Part shown: piece after piece, positions 20,288 to 29,113 of the stretch
Position numbering within the stretch: the first letter of the stretch is position 1
Layout: each line of letters opens with the position of its first letter
Source: Treponema sp.
GTDB taxonomy: Bacteria > Spirochaetota > Spirochaetia > Treponematales > Treponemataceae
DNA: 64,000 nucleotides
Reading direction: 5' to 3'
Assembly (NCBI GenBank): GCA_016281495.1
Contig: JAEEIU010000015.1
Coordinates: 1 to 64,000, forward strand
Position numbers and translations under genes: made by a program
The notes under the pieces: model-generated
Databases searched by the model: none
Told to the model about the DNA's origin: nothing
What the model saw: only the letters and a program-made list of their open reading frames with translations

Positions 20288-20992
20288 TTAGACCCAGGGT
20301 TCATTCTCCAGGATAACCAGACCGTCGGGAAGTTCATTTTCTCCATGAGAATCAAGGGGAAAGTTCTGGGACAAAAGTTCTCCGCAGCGGTTGATGGCAC
20401 CAATCAGGGCTTCCTTGGCATTTCCTTTTGCAAGGGAATCTGTCATTTCGTCTGCAATAATGTTCCACAGGTCCTGTGACACTTTTGAATTTATGCCTGA
20501 GTCGGGCAGGATGCGTATTTCACGTTCAAAATATGACACGAAAATCAATATTCCGGTTTGTCCGCTTGTTTTATATACTCCGCTCTGTACAAAATGACGG
20601 AGGGCACGGTTGTTTACGGCGGTTCTCCTTGCTGCAATGGGGATGAGGCGTCTTTTTACGGCGGAAATGTTGCATAAGATGTAAACGATGGCGGCGGCGG
20701 CAACTCCAGCCAGGACATAGAATGTGGGGAGCACCCATATTCGCTCAGGCCATGAAATCAGGTCAATCAAAGAAGAAATGTGGTTTGAAAAGGGAATTAG
20801 ACATCCAATTACGATAAGGGCGAAAAACAGTGCTGGCAAAAGCTCCCAGAATGCATAAGATGAACTTTCCGGTGCAATTGCAAGGGCTATTTCGCCACAG
20901 GTGCTTTTTTCCTGTTCTGATACTGCGTTCTTGATGTCCTCAAAATCCTGCTCGGAGAAAGCAAGCTTTTTCAAAAGTTTTTTCTGCTTCAT
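20288..20992 (-). CDS. TPM-domain (TLP18.3/Psb32/MOLO-1 type) membrane protein
   Basis: 234 residues. A short N-terminal domain with GEIALAI is followed by two membrane spans (about 48-70 and 88-112) and then the core TPM pattern: TGILIFVSYFEREIRILPD, GINSKVSQDLWNIIADEM and EALIGAINRCGELL. TPM proteins are membrane-associated and often linked to envelope or photosystem maintenance; the biochemical function in spirochetes is unknown. The split order (strand, two spans, rest of domain) is typical of the bacterial two-span subgroup. It lies between the EAL gene and the phosphofructokinase gene, which is divergent. Confidence 0.75.
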   Translation of the reverse strand: MKQKKLLKKLAFSEQDFEDIKNAVSEQEKSTCGEIALAIAPESSSYAFWELLPALFFALIVIGCLIPFSNHISSLIDLISWPERIWVLPTFYVLAGVAAAAIVYILCNISAVKRRLIPIAARRTAVNNRALRHFVQSGVYKTSGQTGILIFVSYFEREIRILPDSGINSKVSQDLWNIIADEMTDSLAKGNAKEALIGAINRCGELLSQNFPLDSHGENELPDGLVILENEPWV

Positions 20993-21150
20993 GTTTAAAA
21001 AAAATACTGATAAAACCCTATAATCGTCAATATTATCATATCGCTTTTATGCTGATTTTTTTCAATTATCTATTGAATATTTTGCCATTCTAGGGTATTC
21101 TACAATGAAAATAAAAATTTTTCACTTATATATATTTATTGAGGGTTTTT

Positions 21151-22566
21151 ATGGCTCAAATCACATATGATTTCACAGTTGAAACTTTGGGGGAATGCAC
21201 TGTTCCGTCTCCAATAGAGCTTTCCCGCGAACATGGTCATTTCAGGGCAACTTATGTAAAGGATACTTCCTATGTCCGCAATGAGGTGAATGTTTTTGCA
21301 GACCACAAGGCAGATGCAAATGACAAGACCAATTTGATGGAAAAGGCAGGTCCCCGCGAAAAGATTTATTTTAATCCGGAGCATGTAACGGCCGGTATTT
21401 GTACTTGCGGTGGATTGTGTCCTGGCTTGAACGATGTAATCCGTGCGGTTGTACGCTGTCTGTGGAATCGTTATGGTGTACGCAGGATTAAGGGCATTCA
21501 GTTCGGCTATAACGGCTTTTTCCAGGAGGAAGGCTTTGAAGTCATTGACCTGAATCCTGATATTGTAGATACAATTCACAAAATCGGTGGTTCATATCTT
21601 GGAACTTCCCGTGGCGGTGGAGACAGGGTAAAGGAGATTGTTGATTCAATTGAACGCCTTGGCATCAACGTCATGTTCATCATTGGCGGTGACGGAACCC
21701 AGAGGGGTGCCCTTGATATTGCCAACGAGATTGAACGCCGTGGACTTAAGATTGCCGTTGTCGGAATTCCAAAAACCGTAGACAATGACCTTCAGTTCAT
21801 GGACCGCTCTTTCGGATTTGAGACAGCAGTTCAGAAGGCAACACATGCAGTCAACTCATGCCATATGGAGGCTAAATCCCAGATTAACGGAATCGGACTC
21901 CTTAAGCTCATGGGACGTGAATCAGGCTTTATCGCTACTGCCGCTGCAATTGCAAGTCACGAGACAAACTTCTGCCTTATTCCCGAAGTTCCATTTGAGA
22001 TGGACGGTCCAAACGGTTTCCTTAATCATCTTGAGGCACGCCTTAAGCGCAGGGGACATGCTGTTATTGTTGTAGCCGAGGGAGCAGGTCAGGATCTTCT
22101 GGCTTCTACCAATCAGACGGATGCATCTGGAAACAAAAAGCTTGCTGACATAGGAATATTCCTTAAGGACAGCATCAACGCATATTTCAAGGGAAAGAAA
22201 ATTCCAATCAACCTTAAGTACATTGACCCAAGCTATGAGGTTAGGGCAGCCGTTACCATTGCAAATGATTCAATCTATTGCGAGAGGCTTGGAAACAACG
22301 CCGTTCATGCAGCTATGGCCGGAAAGACAAAGATTGTCGTTGGCCTTGTTCATGACAAGTATGTCCACATTCCGATCTCAATGGCAACATTAAAGAGGAA
22401 CATCGTGGATCCGGAAAGCTCACTCTGGCGTGACTGTCTTGATGCAACACTCCAGCCTGTATTTATGGTAAACAACATCAACACCGTTACAGAAAAGCTT
22501 CGTGAGGCATCACAGGATGCAGATGAAAAGGCACTTTCCCGCTTGAAAAAGGTTCTAGGAAAATAA
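21151..22566 (+). CDS. 6-phosphofructokinase, spirochete/plant-like long clade
   Basis: 471 residues from ATG 21151 (preceded by GAGGG). It phosphorylates fructose 6-phosphate at C1 in glycolysis. The [16 protein letters not shown]-loop-like start, the GGDGTQRGA motif (near 179-187) and the PKTVDND motif (207-213) are clear. Treponemal members are often annotated as PPi-dependent. However, the residue matching E. coli Gly104 is Gly (G182) while Gly124 is replaced by Lys (K208). That Gly/Lys pair occurs in trypanosomatid and plant ATP-using enzymes, so the phosphoryl donor is open. Single-gene transcript ending at a terminator. Confidence 0.9.
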   Translation: MAQITYDFTVETLGECTVPSPIELSREHGHFRATYVKDTSYVRNEVNVFADHKADANDKTNLMEKAGPREKIYFNPEHVTAGICTCGGLCPGLNDVIRAVVRCLWNRYGVRRIKGIQFGYNGFFQEEGFEVIDLNPDIVDTIHKIGGSYLGTSRGGGDRVKEIVDSIERLGINVMFIIGGDGTQRGALDIANEIERRGLKIAVVGIPKTVDNDLQFMDRSFGFETAVQKATHAVNSCHMEAKSQINGIGLLKLMGRESGFIATAAAIASHETNFCLIPEVPFEMDGPNGFLNHLEARLKRRGHAVIVVAEGAGQDLLASTNQTDASGNKKLADIGIFLKDSINAYFKGKKIPINLKYIDPSYEVRAAVTIANDSIYCERLGNNAVHAAMAGKTKIVVGLVHDKYVHIPISMATLKRNIVDPESSLWRDCLDATLQPVFMVNNINTVTEKLREASQDADEKALSRLKKVLGK

Positions 22567-22597
22567 GAAAATAAAATAAACATTTAAATATAAAACA

Positions 22598-22634
22598 GCC
22601 TGTCAGTAGCAATACCGGCAGGCCTTTTTTTTTG
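22598..22634 (+). terminator. Terminator after phosphofructokinase gene
   Basis: GCCTGTC (22598-22604) pairs with GGCAGGC (22617-22623), followed by a long T-run. It lies between convergent genes. Confidence 0.88.
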
Positions 22635-22648
22635 TTTGAAAAATATTG

Positions 22649-24226
22649 TCAGATTGAGTTGGGGATGCGCTTTCGGTTACGCCTGATGTAAAGGTATTTG
22701 TACGGGTGAATGTCCAATGCGTTGCTCTGCCATCCGCCTATGTTGTAAAGGTTGATGATGTTAAGGCTTACGGAATGGGAAATCGGGATGACCATTGAAT
22801 CATCGAGCAAAATCTGTTCTGCCTTGGATAAAAGCTTGTAGCGGTCGCTGGCATTTGTGGTTCGGGCTGCCTCGGTAAGAAGGTTGTCGTATTCCGGATT
22901 GAGGTAATTTGCCACATTCAATGTGGATTTGCCGCGGAACAGTTCAAGGAAGGCCAGAGGATCCGCATAGTCCCCTATCCATGAATAAGTGAACAAATCT
23001 GCGTCCCAATATGGAATTGAAGGATTATAGTCCTCCACGGAAGTTGTCTGTGTAATCAGGTTCACGCCCAGGGGTTTCCATGCATCTTTAAGTGTCTGTG
23101 CCCAATAGCGCATAACAGGGCTGTCGTAGATTCCGAATATGAGGTCCAGCGTCTTGTCCTGCGGTATGCCTGCTTTTTTACGGGCATCCTGCATCATCAG
23201 TTTGGCATCTTCCTCGTCATAATCCTGGAGGCCTGCGACAACCGGATAACCTGAAAGGGGGTAAACCAGTGTGCTTGCCTGAATGGAGAACATAGCCCTG
23301 AGTTTTATGTATGGAACGGCCTCAAGAAGTGCCTGACGGATTTCAGTGCTGTCCCAGATGCCGCCGCGGTTCTTGAAGAATAGATATGTCGTTCCGAAAT
23401 TAGCGTTTACGTGTACGGATTCGCTGTTAAGTATTTTATTCGCATCAACGTCTGCAGTAAGCCAGTCAACGACACCTATGTTGTAGAGGTGGGTATTCTC
23501 TTCTGCATCCTCTGTCTGTACGATGGTGATGCCCGGAATCACAACTGTGGTTGCGTCGTGATAATATGGGTTCCGGACCATCTTAAGGACACCGTTTCTG
23601 TAAAATTTCAGTTTGAACGGTCCTGAATAAACGTCCGGCTTTGAACTGATGGCAGAAAACGCGTGATGGCAAAGCAGGCTCGGCAAATGTTCTGTGGGTT
23701 CCTTAAGGTGTACTACCAGGGTTGTGTCATCTCTTGCACTTATTCTAACCTGATCGGCGTCGGCTTTTCCTGTGCGGTATTCTTCTGCTCCGGAGATGCA
23801 GTCCAAAAGGGAGGCAAACGGGGCACCTTCTGTAGAAAGGAGGGTAAGCCATGAGTCCCTGATTGAAGATGCCGTAATTGGTTCACCGTCACTGAATTTT
23901 GCGTCAGAGCGTAGGGTAAAGGTCCATCTTTTTTTGTCGCGTGAAATCTTGTATGAGGAGCAGATTGCGTATTCAGGTTCCAGAGTATTTGGGTTGTAGG
24001 AAAAAAGACCCTCATAAAGGCCCGTAAGAATCTGTGCTTCTATTGAATAGCTTGCGGTCAAAGGGTTCAGGTCGTATTCGTGGGGATAATCCAGGATTAC
24101 AAGGTTCCTTTGGTCCTCAGGAAAAAAATCCGGCCTGCTGTAGATGTCAGCGGGAAAAGCCAAGTTTGCGGAAAGAAGACAAATCAGGGCAAAAAAGGCA
24201 TGTGCCAGGTGCTGCTTTAATTTCAT
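22649..24226 (-). CDS. Peptide/oligopeptide ABC transporter substrate-binding protein (family 5)
   Basis: 525 residues with a cleavable signal peptide (about 1-25). The family 5 solute-binding signature is visible: DLNPLTASYSIEAQILTGLY, GLFSYNPNTLEPEYA, WTFTLRSDAKFSDGEPIT, and later PYYHDATTVVIPGI and WADLFTYSWIGDYADPLAF. Such proteins bind oligopeptides in the periplasm and deliver them to an Opp/Dpp permease. No permease or ATPase genes are adjacent, so it probably works with a transporter encoded elsewhere. Its start overlaps the end of the upstream gene by 4 bases (ATGA). Confidence 0.92.
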   Translation of the reverse strand: MKLKQHLAHAFFALICLLSANLAFPADIYSRPDFFPEDQRNLVILDYPHEYDLNPLTASYSIEAQILTGLYEGLFSYNPNTLEPEYAICSSYKISRDKKRWTFTLRSDAKFSDGEPITASSIRDSWLTLLSTEGAPFASLLDCISGAEEYRTGKADADQVRISARDDTTLVVHLKEPTEHLPSLLCHHAFSAISSKPDVYSGPFKLKFYRNGVLKMVRNPYYHDATTVVIPGITIVQTEDAEENTHLYNIGVVDWLTADVDANKILNSESVHVNANFGTTYLFFKNRGGIWDSTEIRQALLEAVPYIKLRAMFSIQASTLVYPLSGYPVVAGLQDYDEEDAKLMMQDARKKAGIPQDKTLDLIFGIYDSPVMRYWAQTLKDAWKPLGVNLITQTTSVEDYNPSIPYWDADLFTYSWIGDYADPLAFLELFRGKSTLNVANYLNPEYDNLLTEAARTTNASDRYKLLSKAEQILLDDSMVIPISHSVSLNIINLYNIGGWQSNALDIHPYKYLYIRRNRKRIPNSI

Positions 24227-25635
24227 TCAGTAATTCCCAATTTCATCATCTGCTCTTTTTCTTCGAGCATGGCGACATATTCTGCGCGGTATTGGTTCAC
24301 TTTGATGAGTATGTTCTTTATGATGGACAGATCCATTTTTATACCCTTGATTTTTGAGCGGTCTGCCACCGGTGCGTTTGACTTAAAGTATTCATCAAGT
24401 GCTGAAAGGCTTATCTGCAGCTGGTTGTTGTCCGTCATCTGCTTGTTAAGGAATTCAAGTGTCTTTGTATCTTCCTGTGCGTCCAGCTTCTGATAGACGA
24501 GGCTCTGCTTGGACACTATGGCTGAATAATATTTGATGCGCTTTGTCAGGTTTTCGTAATATTCAGTATAGTTCAGCTTTTCCTTTTTGCTTTCTTTTGT
24601 GGTCGGGTCAATCAGGGTAACCTGGTATTCCTCCGGCTTTTCGGGCAAACCGAATACCTTGCGCCAGAATCTTGCAAATTTGTCTCCAAATGATTTCCTG
24701 CCGTTCTGGATGATGTTGTGGTTGGTATTGAGCTTGTCCTGAATGACTGCATACTGTTCGTTGCTTGTTCCCAGAATCCTGAGGGCGTCCATAAGGATGT
24801 CGTGGGTTGTAACGGTATTCTTTTTCTGCTCGGACTTGCCGTTGTCTTCAATCTTGAATTTGGCAAGGAGCTTGGTCTGTAAATCAGCCTTATTTGGTGA
24901 AGTTTCCTCAGCGATAACCTCGTTTACAAGGTCAGTGGCAAAAGGACGCTTTGGCATGCATGAGGGGAAAAGCCTCTTGATTTCACCCAGCATTTCGTTT
25001 GCATTGTATTTTGTCCTGTCAAAGTCCTTGTTCTGCAGAATTGTGCGCCTGATATCGCATTTATAGAGTTCCCTGATGAAATTGCTCAATTCCAAAAGTC
25101 CGGCATTGATGATGTCGAGGGCCTCTTTTGTTTTTGAAAGGCTGTCGTTTATCATTGCGATCTGTAGCGGCTGGGAACCGTTTTTTGCCTCAGAAATACA
25201 GATGAAAAGGCTGCGTGAGTTGATTTTTGGGGAGTTGGGCGAAAGATTGTTCCAGCTGAATACGGCGTTTAAATCCAAAAGCTTGCGGATCTTCTCGGTG
25301 TTCAGCTGCTCGACTGTGAACTTCATGTAATTGCAGATATAGTCGAGCATGCTCTGGTAATCACTGAGGCGGATGCCAAGCTGTGTTGCCCTCTCGTTTT
25401 CGTTAAAGCTGTGGTCATCGGGTAAAACAATTGAAGAAATCTTCTTGTCCTTTTTGTATGGGTCGGGGTTTATCAAGGATTTTTTGACAAGAGCTTCTAT
25501 TATGGTATTTACACAAGTCAAGTGAAGGCGGTAATTGTCCTGAACTTTTGGAAGAAGAACGGTATCAAACCATTCACGCTTTTTTGCTACGGCTGTGAGT
25601 ACAGTACTGCTAAAATCCTGATTATTTGAATCCAT
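24223..25635 (-). CDS. Cytoplasmic helical protein, unknown function
   Basis: 470 residues. No signal peptide or membrane span; mostly charged, helical sequence with many Lys, Asn and Glu, suggesting a coiled or bundled fold. I recognise no domain. It is directly upstream of, and overlaps by 4 bases, the peptide-binding protein gene, so they are co-transcribed. The start is ATG 25635 with a GGGG-containing stretch about 12 bases upstream. Conserved treponemal proteins of this size with unknown roles are common, but the functional link to peptide uptake is inference. Confidence 0.7.
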   Translation of the reverse strand: MDSNNQDFSSTVLTAVAKKREWFDTVLLPKVQDNYRLHLTCVNTIIEALVKKSLINPDPYKKDKKISSIVLPDDHSFNENERATQLGIRLSDYQSMLDYICNYMKFTVEQLNTEKIRKLLDLNAVFSWNNLSPNSPKINSRSLFICISEAKNGSQPLQIAMINDSLSKTKEALDIINAGLLELSNFIRELYKCDIRRTILQNKDFDRTKYNANEMLGEIKRLFPSCMPKRPFATDLVNEVIAEETSPNKADLQTKLLAKFKIEDNGKSEQKKNTVTTHDILMDALRILGTSNEQYAVIQDKLNTNHNIIQNGRKSFGDKFARFWRKVFGLPEKPEEYQVTLIDPTTKESKKEKLNYTEYYENLTKRIKYYSAIVSKQSLVYQKLDAQEDTKTLEFLNKQMTDNNQLQISLSALDEYFKSNAPVADRSKIKGIKMDLSIIKNILIKVNQYRAEYVAMLEEKEQMMKLGITE

Positions 25636-25789
25636 TTTATAAAAACCCCAATATAAATAAAATCGGTTATATTATGGCAGTTTTTTATTTTTTTTTCAAT
25701 TAGATTATGCAATATTCTAAATATTCTTATGATTTGTGAAATTCAAGCGGCATCTTGAATGTGTGGCTGTCAAGAATTATGAATTGCTC

Positions 25790-25818
25790 TTTACAATTCT
25801 GCTTTTATATTCTAAAAT
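25790..25818 (+). promoter_or_regulatory. Promoter directly abutting the PilZ gene
   Basis: -35 TTTACA (25790-25795), 17-base spacer, -10 TAAAAT (25813-25818). The ATG lies 6 bases further, so the predicted start site is the A of ATG. The -35 is inside a GAATTG...CAATTC inverted repeat. Confidence 0.7.
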
Positions 25819-25824
25819 ACTTTT

Positions 25825-26874
25825 ATGGCTATTATCACGGCTCAACAGTTGCAGCATTATTATGATTATTATCGCACTACTGAGATCATCTTTACAAGGG
25901 ATATCATCAAGACCCTGTCTATGGATCCCAGACAAATATATGTAAAGTGCAGTGGAAATCAGTGGCCCTGCATCGTTAACTCTACCTCATTCCAGTACGC
26001 TAAGATTATTGTCGGTACCAGGGGTGGCGCTTTCCAGGAGCTGGCACAAAAGGATAATCCTGCGGCAAGCGTCAGGTTTTCTTTCCATAAGGCAGACGGT
26101 CAGCTTGTAAGTTTTTATGTAGCGGGAAAGGTTGTATCCATAAGCTCCTACATGAACAGCAAGGACCTTGCAATAGTGGCCATTCAGTATACACAGAGGC
26201 CGCCGGATGATTTTATCGAGATGATAGGTCATCTTATTGACGCAAACGAGAATTCCGTAAGGCGAAGGGAGGACCGCATCATAATCAATGCGGATTCATG
26301 CCGTAAGCTTGGTATTCCGCGTGAAGAATGTGTTATTTCCATACAGAATGTTCCTAGACGCTGTATTTTGCGCGATTTGTCTTTTGGCGGTGCAAAGGTT
26401 ATTGTTCTGGGGCTTGCACAGTTCCTTGTGGGTAAAATAATCCTGCTCAATCTTGAATTTGACAATCCGTACGAGACCATTCCACTTACAGGAACCATCA
26501 TAAAGGCTCTCCCGGTAGAAGGCCGAAAGGATATTTTTGCCGTAAGCATTAAATTTGACGAGGCTTCACTTCCGCTTTCTTACAAGGTTCACATAAACAA
26601 TTATCTGTCTTCATTAAGAAAGAACGAGCTGGAAAATCAGGCAAAACAGATTGAGCTGGCACAGCAGGCAGAGGCAGAGGCCCAGAGGATCAAGGAGCAG
26701 CGTGCTTTGGCAGTCCAGAACTCCAAGGCAGAGGAAGCGGCACGTCTTGCAGCAGAAGCTCAGGCCCAGGTACAAGCTCAGGTTCAGGCACAGCTTCAGC
26801 AGGCACAGGCCACGCAGTCTCAGCTGGCAACCCCGCAGACATCGGCTGACCCAAATGCTTTGCCTGATCTTTAA
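25825..26874 (+). CDS. PilZ-domain c-di-GMP receptor protein
   Basis: 349 residues. An N-terminal domain of about 140 residues (starting MAIITAQQLQHYYDYYRTTE) precedes a PilZ domain. PilZ motifs are intact: the arginine motif within NSVRRREDRI and the DLSFGGAKV (DxSxxG) strand near residue 190, so c-di-GMP binding is expected. The C-terminal 90 residues are Gln/Ala-rich helical repeats (AQAQVQAQVQAQLQQAQ) likely forming a coiled coil. In Treponema a PilZ protein of this type affects motility and virulence. The mRNA looks leaderless. A TPR gene follows 33 bases later, probably in the same transcript. Confidence 0.9.
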   Translation: MAIITAQQLQHYYDYYRTTEIIFTRDIIKTLSMDPRQIYVKCSGNQWPCIVNSTSFQYAKIIVGTRGGAFQELAQKDNPAASVRFSFHKADGQLVSFYVAGKVVSISSYMNSKDLAIVAIQYTQRPPDDFIEMIGHLIDANENSVRRREDRIIINADSCRKLGIPREECVISIQNVPRRCILRDLSFGGAKVIVLGLAQFLVGKIILLNLEFDNPYETIPLTGTIIKALPVEGRKDIFAVSIKFDEASLPLSYKVHINNYLSSLRKNELENQAKQIELAQQAEAEAQRIKEQRALAVQNSKAEEAARLAAEAQAQVQAQVQAQLQQAQATQSQLATPQTSADPNALPDL

Positions 26875-26907
26875 GAGAACATTTTTTTTTCATAAGGTAA
26901 AACAGGT

Positions 26908-28062
26908 ATGAATTCTTCAAATCCCTTGGACTCAGTATATTTTGTAAATTTCCCGGAGCATTTTTCACTTAGCAAGGATGCGTTTCAGATAGACACGTCA
27001 ATTCCCCTTCCGGTGCAGAAAAAGGATGGTCAGGAGGAAGAAGTCTTTGACCCGTCTCAGCTTACCGAGGAACAGATTTTTTCCGGTATACTGACTGTTC
27101 TTGCGCATGACCGCAGCAATCCCAACCTGGACTATTACCGCAGCGTAATCAATTCTGCACGTCCTTCAATAAAAAAGGAGCTTCAGGAAGCCGCAATACT
27201 AAAGACCCGCGACGAGGACTGGGAATTTGCAGAGGAAATCTGGTGGGCTTTGCATGGACTGGATCCCGAAAACAAGGCAATCATCTTGAACATGGCATTA
27301 TTTTATGACCAGAAGGCAGACAGCTACAGGCGCAACAATCTGACGGAAGATGCCGATGCCTTTGACGACATGGCCCTGCAGTATTATAAGGAAGCCATGG
27401 ATGCAGACCCCGAGATTCCGGATGCATTCTTTAACGTGGGATACTTCTACCTCAAGAAGCGTAATTTTGCCGATGCCCGCGGTGCCTTTGAAAGTTTCCT
27501 TGCCCTGTGTGCCGATACCCCGGATGATGAAATGGGAGAAAACGGCATACAGAAAAAGCATGAGGCACAGGATCAGATAACAAAAATCAAAACACGCAAC
27601 CTGGAGAACGAGCATTTCCACAACGCCTACGATTATATTTCAAGGGGAGAAGAGGAAAAGGGAATTGAAGAGATCCGCCGTTTCCTGCAGGAAAACCCCG
27701 CCGTTTGGAATGCATGGTTCATGCTGGGCTGGGGACTGCGCCGTCTGGGCCGTTTTGCTGATGCAAAGATGGCATTTGAGAAAGCCCGTGAATGTGAGGG
27801 TGGAGACGAAAATGCCGATACGCTGAATGAGCTTGCAATATGCCAGATGGAAACCGGAGAGCTTTCTGAGGCAAAGAATACGCTTGTGGAAGCCCTGGAG
27901 ATGGATCCTGACAGCACAAAAATCATAAGCAACCTTGGATTCCTGAGCCTGAAGAGTGGAAACGAAGCCGAGGCACGCCAGTATTTCCTTACGGTCCTTG
28001 AGATAGACCCCGAGGATCCGATTGCAAAAGCTGAGTTAAAGGAACTTTCCAAGGAAGTTTAG
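26908..28062 (+). CDS. Tetratricopeptide-repeat protein
   Basis: 384 residues. At least five TPR-like units are visible (for example ALQYYKEAMDADPEIPDAFF, AWFMLGWGLRRLGRFADAK, ISNLGFLSLKSGNEAEARQY). No signal peptide is seen, so it is probably a cytoplasmic scaffold. It follows the PilZ gene closely on the same strand and may be part of the same c-di-GMP output pathway; that link is by position only. Its stop lies 4 bases from the stop of the convergent DUF192 gene, with no obvious terminator between. Confidence 0.87.
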   Translation: MNSSNPLDSVYFVNFPEHFSLSKDAFQIDTSIPLPVQKKDGQEEEVFDPSQLTEEQIFSGILTVLAHDRSNPNLDYYRSVINSARPSIKKELQEAAILKTRDEDWEFAEEIWWALHGLDPENKAIILNMALFYDQKADSYRRNNLTEDADAFDDMALQYYKEAMDADPEIPDAFFNVGYFYLKKRNFADARGAFESFLALCADTPDDEMGENGIQKKHEAQDQITKIKTRNLENEHFHNAYDYISRGEEEKGIEEIRRFLQENPAVWNAWFMLGWGLRRLGRFADAKMAFEKARECEGGDENADTLNELAICQMETGELSEAKNTLVEALEMDPDSTKIISNLGFLSLKSGNEAEARQYFLTVLEIDPEDPIAKAELKELSKEV

Positions 28063-28066
28063 GGGA

Positions 28067-28567
28067 TTATTTGATTCCGCGCAAAGGCCGCACTTCGTTA
28101 TCCGGTCCGACCCATTCAACTCTGTCGCCTGCTTTAATGCCGTTTTTCTTGAACCATCCCTGAGGAACCTCAAGTGCATAGCGTACTGACCGTGAACTGG
28201 AGATTGAAGTCTCGCTGAACGGTGTCATGTCAAGGATGTCCGAGATTATGCCTGTGCTGTCGATATATGCGATTGAAAGCGGGTGCGGCGTGTTTTTCAT
28301 CCAAAAGTGAAGTACCTGGTCCTTTTCGAATACAAAAAGCATTCCTGTGCCGTCGGGGATGTTCTTGCGGTTCATGAAGCCGTAGTTTCTTTCCTCTTCC
28401 TTTACTGCAAGCTCTGCGTCAACATAAAGGGTCGCCTCGTTGCCTGAATCCTGCTGACTGAAGATTACAAGCTGACGGACGGGGAGGTTGAATTTTTTCC
28501 CTGCACATGAAAAAAACGAAACAAAAGCCAGCAAAAGAAAAACGGGAAAGGAGACTGACTTTTTCAT
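28067..28567 (-). CDS. DUF192 family lipoprotein
   Basis: 166 residues. Signal peptide with lipobox SFFSC predicts a lipoprotein. The DUF192 core is clear: RNYGFMNRKNIPDGTGMLFV, HFWMKNTPHPLSIAYID, and the VRYALEVPQGWFKKNGIKAGD ending. Members are small secreted or periplasmic proteins of unknown biochemical role. It lies 3 bases after the neighbouring secreted-protein gene (28571-29113) on the same strand, at the end of a three-gene run that begins with the cyclic-nucleotide-domain gene. Confidence 0.9.
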   Translation of the reverse strand: MKKSVSFPVFLLLAFVSFFSCAGKKFNLPVRQLVIFSQQDSGNEATLYVDAELAVKEEERNYGFMNRKNIPDGTGMLFVFEKDQVLHFWMKNTPHPLSIAYIDSTGIISDILDMTPFSETSISSSRSVRYALEVPQGWFKKNGIKAGDRVEWVGPDNEVRPLRGIK

Positions 28568-28570
28568 TGA

Positions 28571-29113
28571 TCAAAGACCTTCCAGGAAATGCTGCTGATT
28601 GTTCTCTAATACGGATTTGTCCACACGTGACTGCTCAAGCAGGCTGTCGAACACCTTTTTGTCGGTGTACTTTATTGAAAGCGGACGTTCAAGCGAAATC
28701 ATCACGGAATCATTTGTCCATTCTGATTTTGAGGGGTTCAGGGAATTGGGAAGGCCGTATTTACCGCAAAGTGTGCTGAAAACGGAATAGTGGTCCATTT
28801 TCTCGGTCTTGATGTTGATTGTGATGATGTAAAGCCTGTCCTCATAGAACTGGAACCAGCATCTGTCCAGGAAAGAGTACGGGGCTGTGCGTGATGTGTC
28901 AGTCTCTATTATTGAACGGTTTTCTCCAGGTAAAAGGGAAACATCCCTGTCTCCACGGTAGCCGAACTGACCGTCTTTTTGCAGGGCCTCCTTTACTTCA
29001 TCAACTGTCATTCCAAGGTGAATGCCTGCATATCCGTTGGGCAGGGAGCTTTGTGCTGCAATCCAGCAGAGGGGAACTAATATCAATAAAAGTGACGTAA
29101 TTAATCTTTTCAT
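28571..29113 (-). CDS. Secreted protein, unknown function
   Basis: 180 residues with a classical signal peptide (MKRLITSLLLILVPLCWIAA, cleaved near residue 20). The mature part starts with a YAGIHLGMTVDEVKEALQKD segment. That pattern of a short GM-T-DEV-- helix is seen in periplasmic SmpA/BamE-like and similar small domains, but the match is too short for a family call. Its ATG overlaps the stop of the upstream cyclic-nucleotide-domain gene by 4 bases (ATGA), and the DUF192 lipoprotein gene follows. Confidence 0.7.
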   Translation of the reverse strand: MKRLITSLLLILVPLCWIAAQSSLPNGYAGIHLGMTVDEVKEALQKDGQFGYRGDRDVSLLPGENRSIIETDTSRTAPYSFLDRCWFQFYEDRLYIITINIKTEKMDHYSVFSTLCGKYGLPNSLNPSKSEWTNDSVMISLERPLSIKYTDKKVFDSLLEQSRVDKSVLENNQQHFLEGL

